Below the pieces are notes generated by a model. The model was not told where the DNA came from, made no database searches, and worked only from the letters and a program-made list of their open reading frames with translations. Shown here one piece after another: positions 11,417 through 24,300 of a stretch of DNA of 64,000 nucleotides. Both the position numbers and the translations under genes were made by a program. This DNA is from Apoda limacodes (Eukaryota > Arthropoda > Insecta > Lepidoptera > Limacodidae). Location of the stretch: assembly GCA_946406115.1 (NCBI GenBank), contig OX291557.1, forward strand, positions 19,686,501 to 19,750,500, in the 5' to 3' direction. Each line of letters starts with the position of its first letter. Position 1 is the first letter of the stretch.

Positions 11417-14400
11417 CTATTTCTGATACTTTTCGTATAGTTTTTCAAAGAGCGCCATTCTCTCCGGCTGAAATTTAGCTTCCACGGTAAGCTCCTTGTC
11501 AATTTTCAGGTATTGCTGTAGCTCGTAGCTGAAGCGAGGCCACACGACTGGTATAAGGCTGCTAATGCCTGGAGTTGGATTACTGTAATCAGAATAAAAA
11601 TTATAATAAATAAAAAAAAATTGACTGAATATTTCAATGTCGTACAAACTGCTGGTTCCAAAATCTTGAAATTTGATTGATTTGATTACGTATGAAATGC
11701 GGAGCGATAATTCTATCGTATATTGTTTTATTAATCTCATTCATAGTGGTGACTCTGCCACGCAGAAACTTCTCTTAATTTAAGAGAAAATTCTTTAATT
11801 TCCATATCACCATTCGTCATTCATTGGGTTGGCTTTGGGTTTACAATATATGTATCATCTAATTATCTTCTGGCATTAATAGAAATAATATACTTGATAC
11901 TAGAGTATCTGACCATGAGTTTACTGGCATTGTTAAACAATTCTAAATATTCTAGGGCTCCCTGATAGAGACAGGAATCTACCATACAAGTTTATTTAGA
12001 CTTGTCCGGTCTATATTTTTCACTTGAATGTTAAATCAAGAAAATGTATGACACACTTGGTGTTCCGACTAATGGTTTTTATTCAAAAACACACTGACAC
12101 CATCTATTATATCTTAGTAAAAACACTATAAAGTTTTTGCTGCGTTAAAGCGTTTGCTACCACTTTTACTTTTTACCTAACGAGAGGTCGTAACCTCTAC
12201 AATACTTAGGTATGGCAGAGCTGTATTTTATTCTCAAATAGATAAACAGTTTTCCTATCGGTTTTAAGGGAGTTTCATTCACCTCAAATTTATGTATAAT
12301 TAATATAGACCCCTTTACGGCTAATGCATTCAACTTGTTAGTATTAAGAGTAACGATTTTAATACAATGCGATGTCCTAGCATACTCTGTGAGTCACTGG
12401 AGCTATGAAAAGTGAACAGTGACTTTTCTGGAATGTGGATTACTCAACAATATGAATAAAAAATATAATGATAGTGTTAACAGTCAGTAAGCTTACCCAA
12501 ATTTGGCGAAATCAGTCCACATCTTAACTAATCTATTTCTAGTTAGTTTATCATTTTTAGTTGGTATCATCTCAACAGGAGCATTGACACTGAAAATGTA
12601 TCCAATATCGTCACCATGACATGCGCCCTTCTTGGGCGATTTCATCATTAGCTTTTTAAAATAATTTAATTCACCGTCATAACTAAATGCATAAACATAC
12701 ACAGGTGCCTCATTAACAGCAATCATATTGGAGGCAGTCCAAATACCGCTTATAAAGTCAACATCACCGAAAAATTCAGTTGCGAATTGGTCTGGATCGT
12801 CTTCTAAAATGGTTCTATCGGTGTATATTTGTTTGAATTTAGAATTTAATTCCTCTGTTTCAACGGCATTTAATTTATATCCTAAGAAATCTGTAAATTG
12901 TTTACTTTTTACTAGTTTTTGAACGGCAGGAGGTTTCATAATTGAAGCCAAAATTCCTTCAGATACACACAATCCTTTCAGGATATTAACTTTGTTGAAT
13001 TTTCCTTCTTTTAACAATTTAAATGGATAATCTGTTAGAAAGGCCTCTTCATTTCCAAATTGTTTTTCGATAGTTGGTAGAAAAGTGAAGTCAATTCCTT
13101 CAGTGATGAAACGATCAAAATCTTTTAAAGATACAGAACCTAGAGTTTCAGTAGAGAGCTTAGAAAAATATTGGAAAATTTCTTGGGCATTCTCTAGAGG
13201 CCCTTGATAACCTAGCTCTTTTGCTGTTTTCACACTAGCATTTTCGACATTATCATTGAAAGCCCAAGGATTTAAAGTAGATCCAGACTGAGAGATCACT
13301 CTTTGAAACAGACCGTCGCTCATAGAAGATAAAAGATGGTATTCCACTGCAGCCGATCCAGCACTTATTCCAAAAATTGTAACGTTCTTGCTATCACCTC
13401 CAAACTTATTAATGTTATTCTGAACCCATTTTAAAGCCATTACTTGATCTTTTAATCCCATGTTACCAGTCACTTCAGGAATACCAAGTGAAAGGAATCC
13501 AAATATTCCAAGTCTGTAATTTACAGACACCATTATAACGCCATTTTCTAGCAAGAAATCCGGTCCACTGTCGAATTTAGCAGTTCCAGTGCCAATCATA
13601 AAACCTCCATGATGAAAATAAACCATGACTGGCAGTAATTTGGAATCAACTGTTGGAAGTTTGGGTGTATATACATTAAGGTATAGGCAATCTTCAGAAC
13701 CCTTTGCAGATCTCGTGTGTAAATCGGGCTGGTAACAAACGTGGTTGTCATTAATTGAAGAAGCGTCTCTTTCTCCCTCCCATGGTTCCAGTGGTTGAGG
13801 ACTCTGTAACGGAAAGAGACGGTGCTAATTCAGACTTTTAGCTATATGTTACTCGAAAAACAAAAATAAATTGAAATTAAACTGTTTTTGCCTCATATTC
13901 CGCAATAAACCTCCTTGGGTTCACAAATTCAAAATATTTTTATTTAAATGGGTTTTCAGGAACACTTTTCTCTACCCTACCGCTTACCATCAGGCGGACC
14001 GCAAGCTTCTTTACCACCTTTGTTATATAAAAAATATCGAAATTGGACAACTCAGTAAATTCAATCCAAAATTATGCCTCTGTCTAATAGGATCAGCCAT
14101 GGAACTTGTTTGTATGGAAAAAAAATCAGGCTGCTAATAATTTAACCATTATTATTATTATCATAAAGTTTTACTAATATATTACAGTTTGTTTGTTCGT
14201 TTGAACGCACTAATCTCTAATACGACCAGTAGGATTTCAAGCATTCTTTTCCCTTTGATAGCCCAATTCTTGAGGAAGGTTATATATATATAAGGCTGTG
14301 TAACATTACACTACGACATTTAGGAGCCGAGCGAAAAACCTGTGAGACTTGGTCTCATGATGGAAGAACTATCTACATGTAATAAGTTTGTACGGAACCC

Positions 14401-14922
14401 TCGGTGCGCGATCCAGACTTTTCTTTTTCCAACCGCTTTTTTATTCCTTAAATGCCAGTGAATTATTAAATAAGTTTTCATTAAATAAATAATGAATTGT
14501 ATTGTGCTGTTTTGCGAATATGGTCACAGATTATAAATTACTTCGTATTATTGTAAAAAGCAAAACGTATATGATAACGCATTTTCAAATGGCAAAGTGA
14601 CGTAGATTTTGTGATGCAGATTATATATTTTGAGACAAATATTAACGCTTCAATCAAATTCAAATAAAATTTATCGCGTAATTTTTTTTTTGTAAAAATA
14701 AATGTTGAATAAATAGTTAAAAAGTTAGTTAACCTATTCTTTATACCAATCATTATGTCAAAACAATATTTATAACATTATTAATATTCTTACCTTAAAT
14801 CTAAGATCACCAATAGGAGGCTTTGCATACGGCACTTCTAAAAACTCTACATATTCGAAATTACTAAGAGTTTTATTTTTCCTGCCAACTAAAATGCCTT
14901 GATCAATTTTTACTTTCACCAT
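11417..14922 (-). CDS. Carboxylesterase gene B (alpha-esterase type), complete, 533 aa
   Basis: Three exons: 14922-14794 (43 codons), 13803-12497 and 11582-11417. Introns are 990 nt (phase 0) and 914 nt (phase 2), all GT-AG. Coding length 1602 nt, 533 residues, normal for the family. The protein starts MVKVKIDQGILVG and ends LYEKYQK. Catalytic Ser190 is in GISAG, Glu325 in VSEG and His439 in ACHGDD. The oxyanion motif is unusual: FHHGGF at 106-111, where A and C have HGGA/HGGG; His replaces the first Gly while the next two positions stay Gly. No signal peptide or GPI tail, so probably intracellular. Same orientation as gene A and most like it, so the two are likely tandem duplicates. Role inferred as hydrolysis of dietary, pheromonal or xenobiotic esters; substrate unknown. 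Confidence 0.93.
13804..14793 (-). other. Intron 1 of esterase gene B
   Basis: Phase 0 GT-AG intron at the same codon as in genes A and C. It holds short retroposon scraps (about 13965-14010, ending in CCATCAGGCGGACCGCAAGC, resembling the 3' end of the CR1/jockey-like family) and AT-rich sequence. Confidence 0.6.
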
Positions 14923-15184
14923 ATTTTGATATTCGTGTTAACTTCTTTGTACAAAAAACAATTGTGATATAAAATAAACCATGAGATGAAATATTAAGAA
15001 CTTCGAATGTTTCGCTCCGTTTGCTTAAAATACTCGGTCAAAATGCGATAACAATAAGTCAAGACCTTGTTTCATGGGATCAATGTCGAATTTGTATAAA
15101 AAAAGATAAAAAATACCATGTCAGGCCATGATTATTGTAGGGTTCCGTAGGCGTTTTTAAATCTGTGATATGAACGAATATCAT

Positions 15185-17325
15185 TTTTTTTTTTATACCT
15201 CTAAGGTGGCAAACAAGCTTACGATCCGTCTGATTGTAAGGGGTCACCGTAGCCTATGGACGCTTGCAACACCAGGGCAGGGGTATCATTCGCGCGTTGC
15301 CGACCCATCAGAAATCTAATAACTTCTTTCTTGAAGAACTCCATACTGTAGTCTTTGGAGAAAACCTTGGCAGGGAGCTTATTCCACAACTTAAGCGTTC
15401 GAGGGAGGAAGTTTCTTTGAAACCGCACTGTACGCGACCTTTTAGGTTCTAAAGTGTGAGAATGAATATCTGCCGATAGCAAGCGGTGCGATGGTAGAAA
15501 GTAGCCGTGGGCATCATTTCGAACAATTCCTCAGAACACAACCCATTGTACAAGCGGTAGAACGCACACAGGGAGGCAAAGTCTCTTCTCAGACTTAAGG
15601 GCTCGATACCGCGAGTGAGTTTGGAATCGTCGACAATTCTCACATCCCGTCGTTGAACCGAATCAAAAAGGCCAATCTGGTATCCGGGTGCACCCGCCCA
15701 GAGATGGCAGCAGTACTCCATATGGGGCCGAACTTGCGACTTGTAAAGTAAAAACCTTTGCTCCGACGTGAAGTACTGCTTCGCTCTGTTGAGTTGAGTT
15801 TTTTGGACGCCAGCTTCACCTTATCTTGTAAATGATCTCGGAACTGAACACCGCTGGAGATGTCAACATCAAGGATCCCAATGCTCTTGCAGATGGAGAG
15901 GGGAGTGTTCTGGAATTGTGGGACTACAGTGAATGGGGTTTTCTTAGCGGTGAACGCGCACACATTTGCTGTAGGGTCGGACTAAGTTTACCCGTCCCCA
16001 GTCAGAGACCTTGGAAAGTGTGGTTTCGATTTGAGACACAAGTTCTCCGCGGTTTTCCTCCACAACGGAACGAGGGATGTTTGCACGACCCGTGTAATAA
16101 GCGTCTCTAGTGCTGTCATCTGCGTAGCAATGTATGTTGTTGATGTCCAACATTTCATTGATATGCAGTAGAAACAGCGTAGGAGACAGCACAAAGCCTT
16201 GGATGACACCAGCATTAATGTCCATGCTATCTGAGCAACTACCGTCAACTACGGTCGTATGCGTCTGCCGGACAAAAAGCTAGCAAACCCTCGTGCACTC
16301 CGTAAGATGGCTACTTCGATAGAAGATCCCGGTGCCAGACCCGATCGAACGCCTTCGCTATGTCCAGGCTACATGCCAATGCCTGCCCCTGACTCTCAAT
16401 GGCTAGTGCCCATCGGTGTGTGAGATACACTAGAAGGTCACCAGTCGAGCGACCGTGCCGAAAGCCATATTGACGATCACTGACCAGGTCGTGTACTTCT
16501 AGGTATCTTAGAAGCTGTGTGTTGATTACACGCTCCATCACCTTGGAGAGGAGAGAGGTAATAGCAATGGGCCTGTAATTCGATGGATCTGATCTATCGC
16601 CCTTTTCGGGCACCGGGTGCACATTCGCAGTCTTCCATGAAGACGGAAATTGCCTAGTGTGGTAACAAAGCGCGAAGAGGCGCGTGAGTACAGGACATCA
16701 CTCAGGAGCACACTGCTTAAGCACCACTGCTGGTATACCGTCTGGCCCACTCGACTTATGAACGTCTAGAGAAAGCAACGCCCGCCGGACCTCCCGCTGT
16801 GTTATGGAGATTTTCGGCATGGTCTTACCGCACCACGGTATAGTAGGTGGTACAGCGCCTTCATCGTTCATGTTCGAGTTTGAGGCAAAGAGACTGCCCA
16901 ATAGATCGGCTTTCTCTTTAGCACTATGGGCCAAGTCACGATCGGTTTTTCGCAGTGGTGGTAACGACGACTGGCAAAAGTTCCCTTCGGAGGCTTTGGC
17001 AAGCGACCAGAAAGCACGACTCCCAGAAGGATAGCTCGCGTGTCGGCCACCTATTTTACCGATGAATTGAAATTTTGCTCTGGCAATTGCTTTCTTACTG
17101 AACCTCGAGGCAGCATAAGTTTTAACACAGAAATATTCGGATCCTTATTATTACGAACCGTGGTTCAAGCCTCATATGCAGTTTGCTTAAGAATTTTAGC
17201 TTCTCTGCAAGACCTATTAAACCACGGTCGTTTTTTGACGCCGGCAACTACTCGCGGGTTAGGAATATAGCATTCCATACCAGCGAGGATTGTCTCAGTG
17301 ACTGCGGCTGCTAGAACAACCTACT
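15185..17325 (-). mobile_element. CR1/jockey-like LINE copy 1, degenerate
   Basis: The longest of six copies of one LINE family. On the minus strand, 5' to 3': a pre-RT portion (PRVVAGVKKRPWFNRSC), RT fingers (NYRPIAITSLLSKVMERVI), the first catalytic Asp in SLDIAKAFDRVWH, a decayed VIQGFVLSPTLF (PQG expected), catalytic YADD in HCYADDSTRDAYYTG, and the C-terminal LWNKLPAKVFSKDY region, ending in a poly(T) run on the plus strand at 15185. Several frameshifts split the frame, so it is dead. It lies between genes B and C. Confidence 0.8.
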
Positions 17326-18410
17326 TTATTGTTGTCCAAATAATTAACAAAGAACATAAAATAATACTAATAAAAAAGGTCAATAGGCGGCCTTCTTGCT
17401 AAACAGCTATCTCTACTCTAAGAGTAGACGAAATAGTAAATATAGTCAAAAAGAAAGTAGTGTGAGACAAAAGGAAATGTAAAGATATATAAAAAGTAGG
17501 TAGTCACTGTTACCCTAATATTTTTTTTATTCTAAAATATTAATGCATATTTGATTATCTTTAGGTGTGGGTACCTACTGAATTTTAAGCAGTGTATTCT
17601 TAATAGTTTTTGTAAAAAGAAACAGGCATACAGACGGATGGACAATGCACATGGTGAACTATAAAGATTCTTTGTTTAGTTTTTTAAAAATCAACACGAG
17701 TATTTATGGTCCTGTAGTAAATAGGTATAGAAAAAAAAAATACTTCTTATTTCTTTTATATGCTTAACCTTAAATAAAAACCGGTCCCAAACGAGTCAGG
17801 ACTCGGAAATCTATGGTTCCGTACTTTAAGTTAACACTAATAGTATAGTTTTTTTATTTAGAAATAAAATATCCTAGATCTAGAAATACAGTAGTAATCT
17901 TCACACCAGCGGCTAACTCTTGTCGCTCGATATCAATTTATCTGTGATTTTGACATCAAATAAACCAATTACTTACCTCTAACATTTTTTAAGCTAGAAA
18001 TTCAAATAGTAAAAACAATGTAAATTATTCAAAACTGTTGTCTTTTTTCAAGATAAAAGGATTGTCGTGAACAGTCAGGCCCTTGATCTTCGGAACCCGG
18101 ACCCCAGTCTGTAGCTGTACTAAGATGAGTGAGTATAACAGAGCGGAAAGTGGATTTTTGCGGCACCGAGCTCTAAAATCACGAGTGTGGCATTAAGTCA
18201 TTCTGAGCGAGAGTCATAGCTGTTTTTCTTTTAACTACATCGAGAAAATTTTATAAGAAATTCAGAACTTGACTATATATCAGATACGAAATTGTAGTAC
18301 GCCTTTCAATCTCTGTTTATTTCTTAATACTTGTATCTGTTACGAATTTCGCCTCATATTTTATTTCGTCACGCGTAAAACAAAACACACGTTAACCACT
18401 TCACTTTCAC
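17326..18410. other. Intergenic with small retroposon scraps
   Basis: A fragment at about 17775-17830 (ACCGGTCCCAAACGAGTC, ATGGTTCCGTACTT) matches the lepidopteran retroposon tail pattern. Nothing else is supported. Confidence 0.45.
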
Positions 18411-18414
18411 TTAC

Positions 18415-18830
18415 TGAGACTCCGCTGTCCGTCTGACCGTCCATCCGTCTGTCACCAGGCTGTATCTCATGAACCGTGATAGTTAGACTATTATGATGAT
18501 GTATTTCTGTTGCCGCTATTATAACATATACTAAAAAACAGACTAAAATAAATCTTTAAGAGGGCTCCCATACATCAAACGTAATTTTTTTGCTCGTTTT
18601 TGCTCGATCTTGATAACAGCAACAGTTAGACGCTTGAAATATTCACAGAATATTTATTTATATATTCACTTAAAAAATAAATAATTAAATTAAAATAAAA
18701 CAAATATTTAAGGGGGGGTCCCATACAACGAACGTGATTTTTTTGCCGTTTATTTGTTCTGTATCTATAAGATAATAATCATACGGAACCCTTCGTGCAC
18801 GAGTCTGACTTGCACTTGGCCGATTTTTTA
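18415..18830 (-). mobile_element. Lepidopteran retroposon tail, inverted copy
   Basis: Reverse-oriented counterpart of 5262-5612: CCGTCTGTCACCAGGCTGTA, GAACCGTGATAGTTAGAC, AGGGCTCCCATACA and a second GGGTCCCATACAACGAACGT block, followed by ACGGAACCCTTCGTGC and the CACTTGGCCGATTTTT tail. Confidence 0.6.
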
Positions 18831-19311
18831 ACTATCTGTGTCAAAATGCAATAGACAGACATGTACTTATGTATCGTTTCATAGTCTATGCGAATCACTA
18901 TTAAATTTATTCATTTACTCTCTTAATTATCATAAAAGATTACTGCTGGCATTTTATGTAGGTGATTTTTTTTTTTAAGTAGTTAAACCTATATATTTAT
19001 ATATACTTTCCATCCCCAAAATTGTAGGTGAATTGTATTCAAAGCCGAAATATTCATTACATACATTAAATTCCTCTGTACATTTTAGTCGTCGCCTATG
19101 ACTACTCTGACAACATCTAGCCAGACAGACAAGGCGCGGCAACAAAATGTATGACTGACTAGACGGCACCGCACCGTAGTAGCCGAGTCTTTGATTAGCC
19201 GTGTTTCACAAATACAGGCTAGTCGGAGGCTAGTGACCCCTCTCGCTGCGCACCTTACCTCACGATAACTTTGTCTAGACGCCTTCGATGGGGTACTGTA
19301 TTCTATGTCTA

Positions 19312-19855
19312 TACTAATATTATAAAGAGTAAAGATTTGATTGTTTGTTTGTTGGTTTGTATTGAATAGGCTTCGAAACTACTGGACCGATTTGAAAAAT
19401 TCTTTTACCATTAGAAGCCGACATTATCCCTGATGAACATAGGCTAATTTTTACCGCGGGAAAATGCTTTATTCCTACGGGAAAACGGGTAATAGGACAA
19501 CGGGTAGTAAGAATTATCCTTCCCTACTTATCTTTTTCACATAACTTCTAAACGGCTGAACCGATTGCGTTGAAATTTTATATGGGTATTTTGATGGTTT
19601 CCTGGATGATTCAAAAATGCAATTGGACCCGGTAGGTGGCGCTGCTGTCGGTATGTCAACTACTTAACGGCTAGACCGATTGGGTTGAAATTTTGTATGT
19701 GTATTTCCATGGTTTCACAGACAGAAATGTATTATGCCATTAAAGAGGAAAGATTTGATTGTTTGTTTTATTTCTATAATTGAGGGGTTGCCGTAAGAAC
19801 CTACGCCGATAACGAAATTTAGGGCGGGCGAAGCCGCTGGCAGAAGCTAGTATAA
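19312..19855 (+). mobile_element. Lepidopteran RTE/SINE-type repeat
   Basis: Starts ACTAATATTATAAAGAGTAA, passes through CGAAACTACTGGACCGATTT and two AACGGCTxxACCGATTGxGTT blocks, and ends GGGCGAAGCCGCTGGCAGAA GCTAGT. This start/end pair is a very common dispersed element in Lepidoptera (recognised by pattern). Non-coding. Confidence 0.65.
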
Positions 19856-21333
19856 AATAAATGTTTAGGCTGTGCTATTGAAGCAGATGATATTTTATTA
19901 ACTTCACTCTTCTATCATCTTTATATTAGTTTGATTTTGTTAAAAAAATGATTAAATTAAAAAAAAAAACAATATGTTGCACCCAAATAACCTAATAGTA
20001 CCTCTTACTATAATACCTTTATTCCTCTAAAATAATTGATTAAATTTGTAAAGCAGAGTAAAATATTTAAATATTGTGTAAGTGTTTTGTTTTAAACATA
20101 TTAGACAACGTCTAACTAAATTGGAGGTAAAGAAAGGCAAAGATTCATATTACCTATTAGCCTTTTCGCGCGACTTGGTCCGCGTAAACGCAAAAAATAC
20201 AGCTAAAAGCACAAGGAAATATCACCGAACGAATACAGAAATAGGTGTTATAAAAAAATTGCTGTTAGGCTAGGACCCGGTCTAAGATATCGGTGTGCGA
20301 TAGGGTCAACTGCACCTTAGGCTGATTTTACCTATTCACAATGATCAAGTTAATATTATCTTTCAAATCTCAACCAAATTTAATAGAAAATAATTCAACT
20401 AAAAGGTAATTAAGTGTTTTCGTGTTTTATTAAGGCTGCGCCCTATTCGAATCAGTAGTTTGCTCGGTTTTAAAATCGATTCCACTGTCCTCTTGCAGGT
20501 TTCAGTCTGAAAAAATAATAATACCTATGCCTTTTGACATTCCTTAACTAGAAACATAATAAGTTTCAAGATATCTCTTAAAATATCGCTTTCAAAAAAA
20601 GTTATGTGACGTAATTGTAATTAATTAATTTCCACTTTTTTAAGCTAAGCTGTTCGCCAACTTATAAGATATTTTTATAACAGAAAAGAGCACTTAGACC
20701 AAACGGTTATTTATTATTTACGTTTAGTCTGCTCTTTATACAAAACTAAAGCAAAACAAATGTTTTCTTATCATTATGGCTCTGATTTATTGACAAGTTA
20801 ATAATCAAAGCATTATGGGTTATCATATGGTTATCATTCTCATTTAAACGCAAACGTACCCTAATAGGATCCTAATACCTAAAGGATCTTAAATACAGAA
20901 TAGTAATTTGTATAGGATTATAAGGTTTATAAGTTTTATTTGTAATTTAAGAATTTAAAAACACTAAACAGATCTGTAAATAGGGAGCTATTGACTGTAT
21001 AGAATTTACAATAAAATTGGTAACACCATCTAGTGGTACACTTACGTAAAAATTAGAGAAATACACCGCCATCTTGCATTTTTTTAATGAACTATCAAAC
21101 GCGTTGAAGACTGCAACATGTTTGTAATAATAGTTTCTTTCACCTAAATGAAGATAGCACTACTTGTGTCGAAAAACACTTTTTGTAGCTGCTTTACGAA
21201 TCAACTAAATTCAAGTGCTTTGTCGTGTTTTTGCTTACGTAAAGTATTCTTGGAACATTTTAATTTGAACGGGTTATCGCCCAACAGAACTTAGAAGGTA
21301 TAAGAATTTGAGGTTAGTTAAAAAAAATACAGA
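19856..21333. other. Upstream region of esterase gene C
   Basis: No supported gene. A 63-codon open frame at 20082-20273 has no recognisable domain. Promoter elements for gene C must lie near the right edge, but I cannot pick a convincing TATA or initiator. Confidence 0.4.
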
Positions 21334-24300
21334 ATGGAAAACCTTATAGTTGAAGTAAGTGAAGGTAAATTACAAGGAACTACATCCAGAAGTGTAAGTG
21401 ATGTTAATTACTACACTTATAAAGGAATTCCATACGCGAAAGCACCAATAGGGAAGCTGAGATTTTCCGTAAGTTTACTTTTATTTTATACACCCATATT
21501 AACATAAGTAGGTACCTAGTAAATTATACTTATAGAAAAAAACAGCGTGTTATATGAATATTTTCTTATATGTAGGTGCAAGGTATACTATACTAGTACC
21601 AATGATAATGTATATACCTACTTATACTAAGTTATAGGTAGATAGGTAGGTACCTACTGCGGCATAGATGCGGGAACGTCACCTATAGACTTTCATTTCT
21701 TTGCGGAAGTAAAATGTAAAGGTAATAATGACTAAAAATTCATTAATGTGTGTAAAATAAATAGGTAAGTATATCTATAGCTTGAGCCTGACGGAATTAA
21801 CAATATTAAATAAGTAAATATTTACTTATTGGGCACGAGCTATTTTTGCATAAAACAAATCTTAATTGATAAAGAATCACCTTCTGACACACAAACGAAA
21901 TACAAAAATCGGCGGAAACTATAAGTTTTTCGTAAAAAAAAACCGGCTAAATGACTACAATTTTTTAATTTTTTTGTGACGCAAATATCGAATTTCACTT
22001 ACCTACATAATATTTTGAAGACGAGGCTGTATGGCTTAAAAGTTCGCCTTTCAGAAAAAGAAAAATAACATTAAATTTGTATAATATTTGCTTTCGTTAC
22101 CGTCATTGTTTAAGCAATAAAGGGCAAAAGTTAATTTATTTTGTGAAAAATATGTTGTTTCCGCCGATTTTTTCGTTTCATCACTGTGTAAAGGGATGCT
22201 TCTTTGCCGTATCAGATTTTTGTATGCAAAAATAGCTCCTTGAATAAAAAGCAATAAGTGCCTACCCTAGGTAGCCTAGACAGCTCCTACGCAGTTTCTA
22301 CTGCATATCAATGATATTTTGCACATCAACAATATGCATTGCTATGCAGATGACAGTACGAAGACGCTTATTACACGGGCCATGTAAACATTCCTCGTTC
22401 CGTTATAGAGGAGAAGCGCGGAGAACTTGTGTCTCAAATCGAGACCAATCTGTCCAAGGTCTCTCACTGGGCAAGGGAAAACTTGGTCCGATTCAACCCG
22501 ACGAAGCCACAAGTCTGCGCGTTCACTGCTAAAACAAACCCCATTCGCTGGGGTCTCACAATTGCAGAACACACTACCATCTCACTTCACTATCTTCAAG
22601 GTGGTTATAGTCAACCTTGGTGTTGACATCTCTAGCAATGTTCAGTTCGGAGATCAAATGATGGTGGCAAGACAAGGTGAAACTGGCGTCCAAAAAACTT
22701 GGTGTACTCAACGGACCGAAGCAGTACTTCGCCTCGGGGCAAAGGTTGCTGCTTTACAAGTCTCAAGTTCGGCCCCATGGTACTGCTGCCAACTCTGGAC
22801 GAGTGCACCCGAATACCAGCTTGGCCCTTTTAGCTTGGCTTAACGACGGGCTGAGAGAATTGTTGACGATCCCAAGTTCACTAGCCGTATCGAACCCTTA
22901 AGTCTCACTTTGCCTTCCTGAGTGTGTTGTATTTACCGCTTGTACAGTGGTGTTCATGTATATTCTGAGGAATTGTTCGAAATTATTCCCACGGCTACTT
23001 TCTACCATCCCACCGCTCGCCATCAGCAGGGAATTCATTTTCACACTTAAGAACCTAAATGGTCGCGTATAGTGCGGTTTTAAAGAAACTTTGGGGTTCT
23101 TCAAGAAAGAAGTTATTAGATTTTTCATAGGTCGGAAACGTGCGAATTATGCCCCAGGTCACAGATTATATAATACTATACTCCCAGGTATTGCAAGTGT
23201 CCATAGGCTGCGGTGACCGCTAACCATCAGGTGGGCCGTAAATTTTTAATAATTTTTTTTTTAGCTTTAAATAATTGCCATTTTATTACGAGTAATTTAA
23301 ACTAACAAATCCCAATTTTTTTTTTTACCAATAACTCACTTAGCAGTTAAAGAAAAACTCACTTGAAGAAAAACAACCTTTCCTGGCCTGACATTTAAAT
23401 CTAGAACTTTTCGTGTCGATTCTATATATCCTATAGGACCGCGTCCATAGGACCGCGCGCATTTAGAAATGGGATACGAACTTTTGGAGCAACCGTAGCG
23501 TCCGCGGTTTTGGCATATTATTTAAAGATGAAATTGAATAATGGTACAAATAAATCTGTTAAATACTTAAATATTTAATACTGTTAAATATTTACACTTT
23601 TTTGTTAACTCTACTTAAAAGTTTAGAACTGTCATTTCCAATTGACACAAGTTTAGTATACTTATCACTTAAGTGTACATAATATACCTACCCCATTTCG
23701 TATGTTGTAAACTCTCTATGTGATGACCTCATTCTGTTCTCATATATCTAACAGCATAGTTAATTAAAGTAAGATCTTTTTTTTTACAGGTTCCCGAGCC
23801 CCCAGAAGCTTGGGAAGGTGTAAGAGATGCAACAAAGGATTGCAATATATGTGCCCAATTCGATAGAGCAAGTAACGATATTGTTGGTGATGAAGATTGC
23901 TTATTTCTTAACGTTTATACTCCGAGGTTGCCAAATGAGGGGTCCGCTAAACTGCCTGTTATGGTTTTTATCCATGGTGGAGGTTTCCTTTTTGGAAACG
24001 GAACTGATGATTCCACCCATGGTCCAGATTACCTCGTGGAAAAAGGGATAGTAGTGGTTAGCTTTAATTACCGGGTAGGTATTCTTGGTTTCTTATCTTT
24101 AGACATAAAAGATGCACCAGGCAATATGGGATTGAGGGATCAAGTTCAAGCGCTTAAATGGATACAAATAAATATTGATAAATTTGGTGGTGATCCGCAA
24201 AATGTTACGCTTTTAGGATTCAGTGCTGGTGCTGCATCAGTAGAATACCAACTTCTGTCACCAATGGGAAATGGATTATTTCACAAAGCTATCGCACATT

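Noticed and set aside
14525..14540. Another transposon terminus (CACAGATTATAAATTA) in intron 1 of gene B
   Set aside because: Only the first 11 bases match, with no 7-bp duplication, so chance or a very old trace cannot be told apart.
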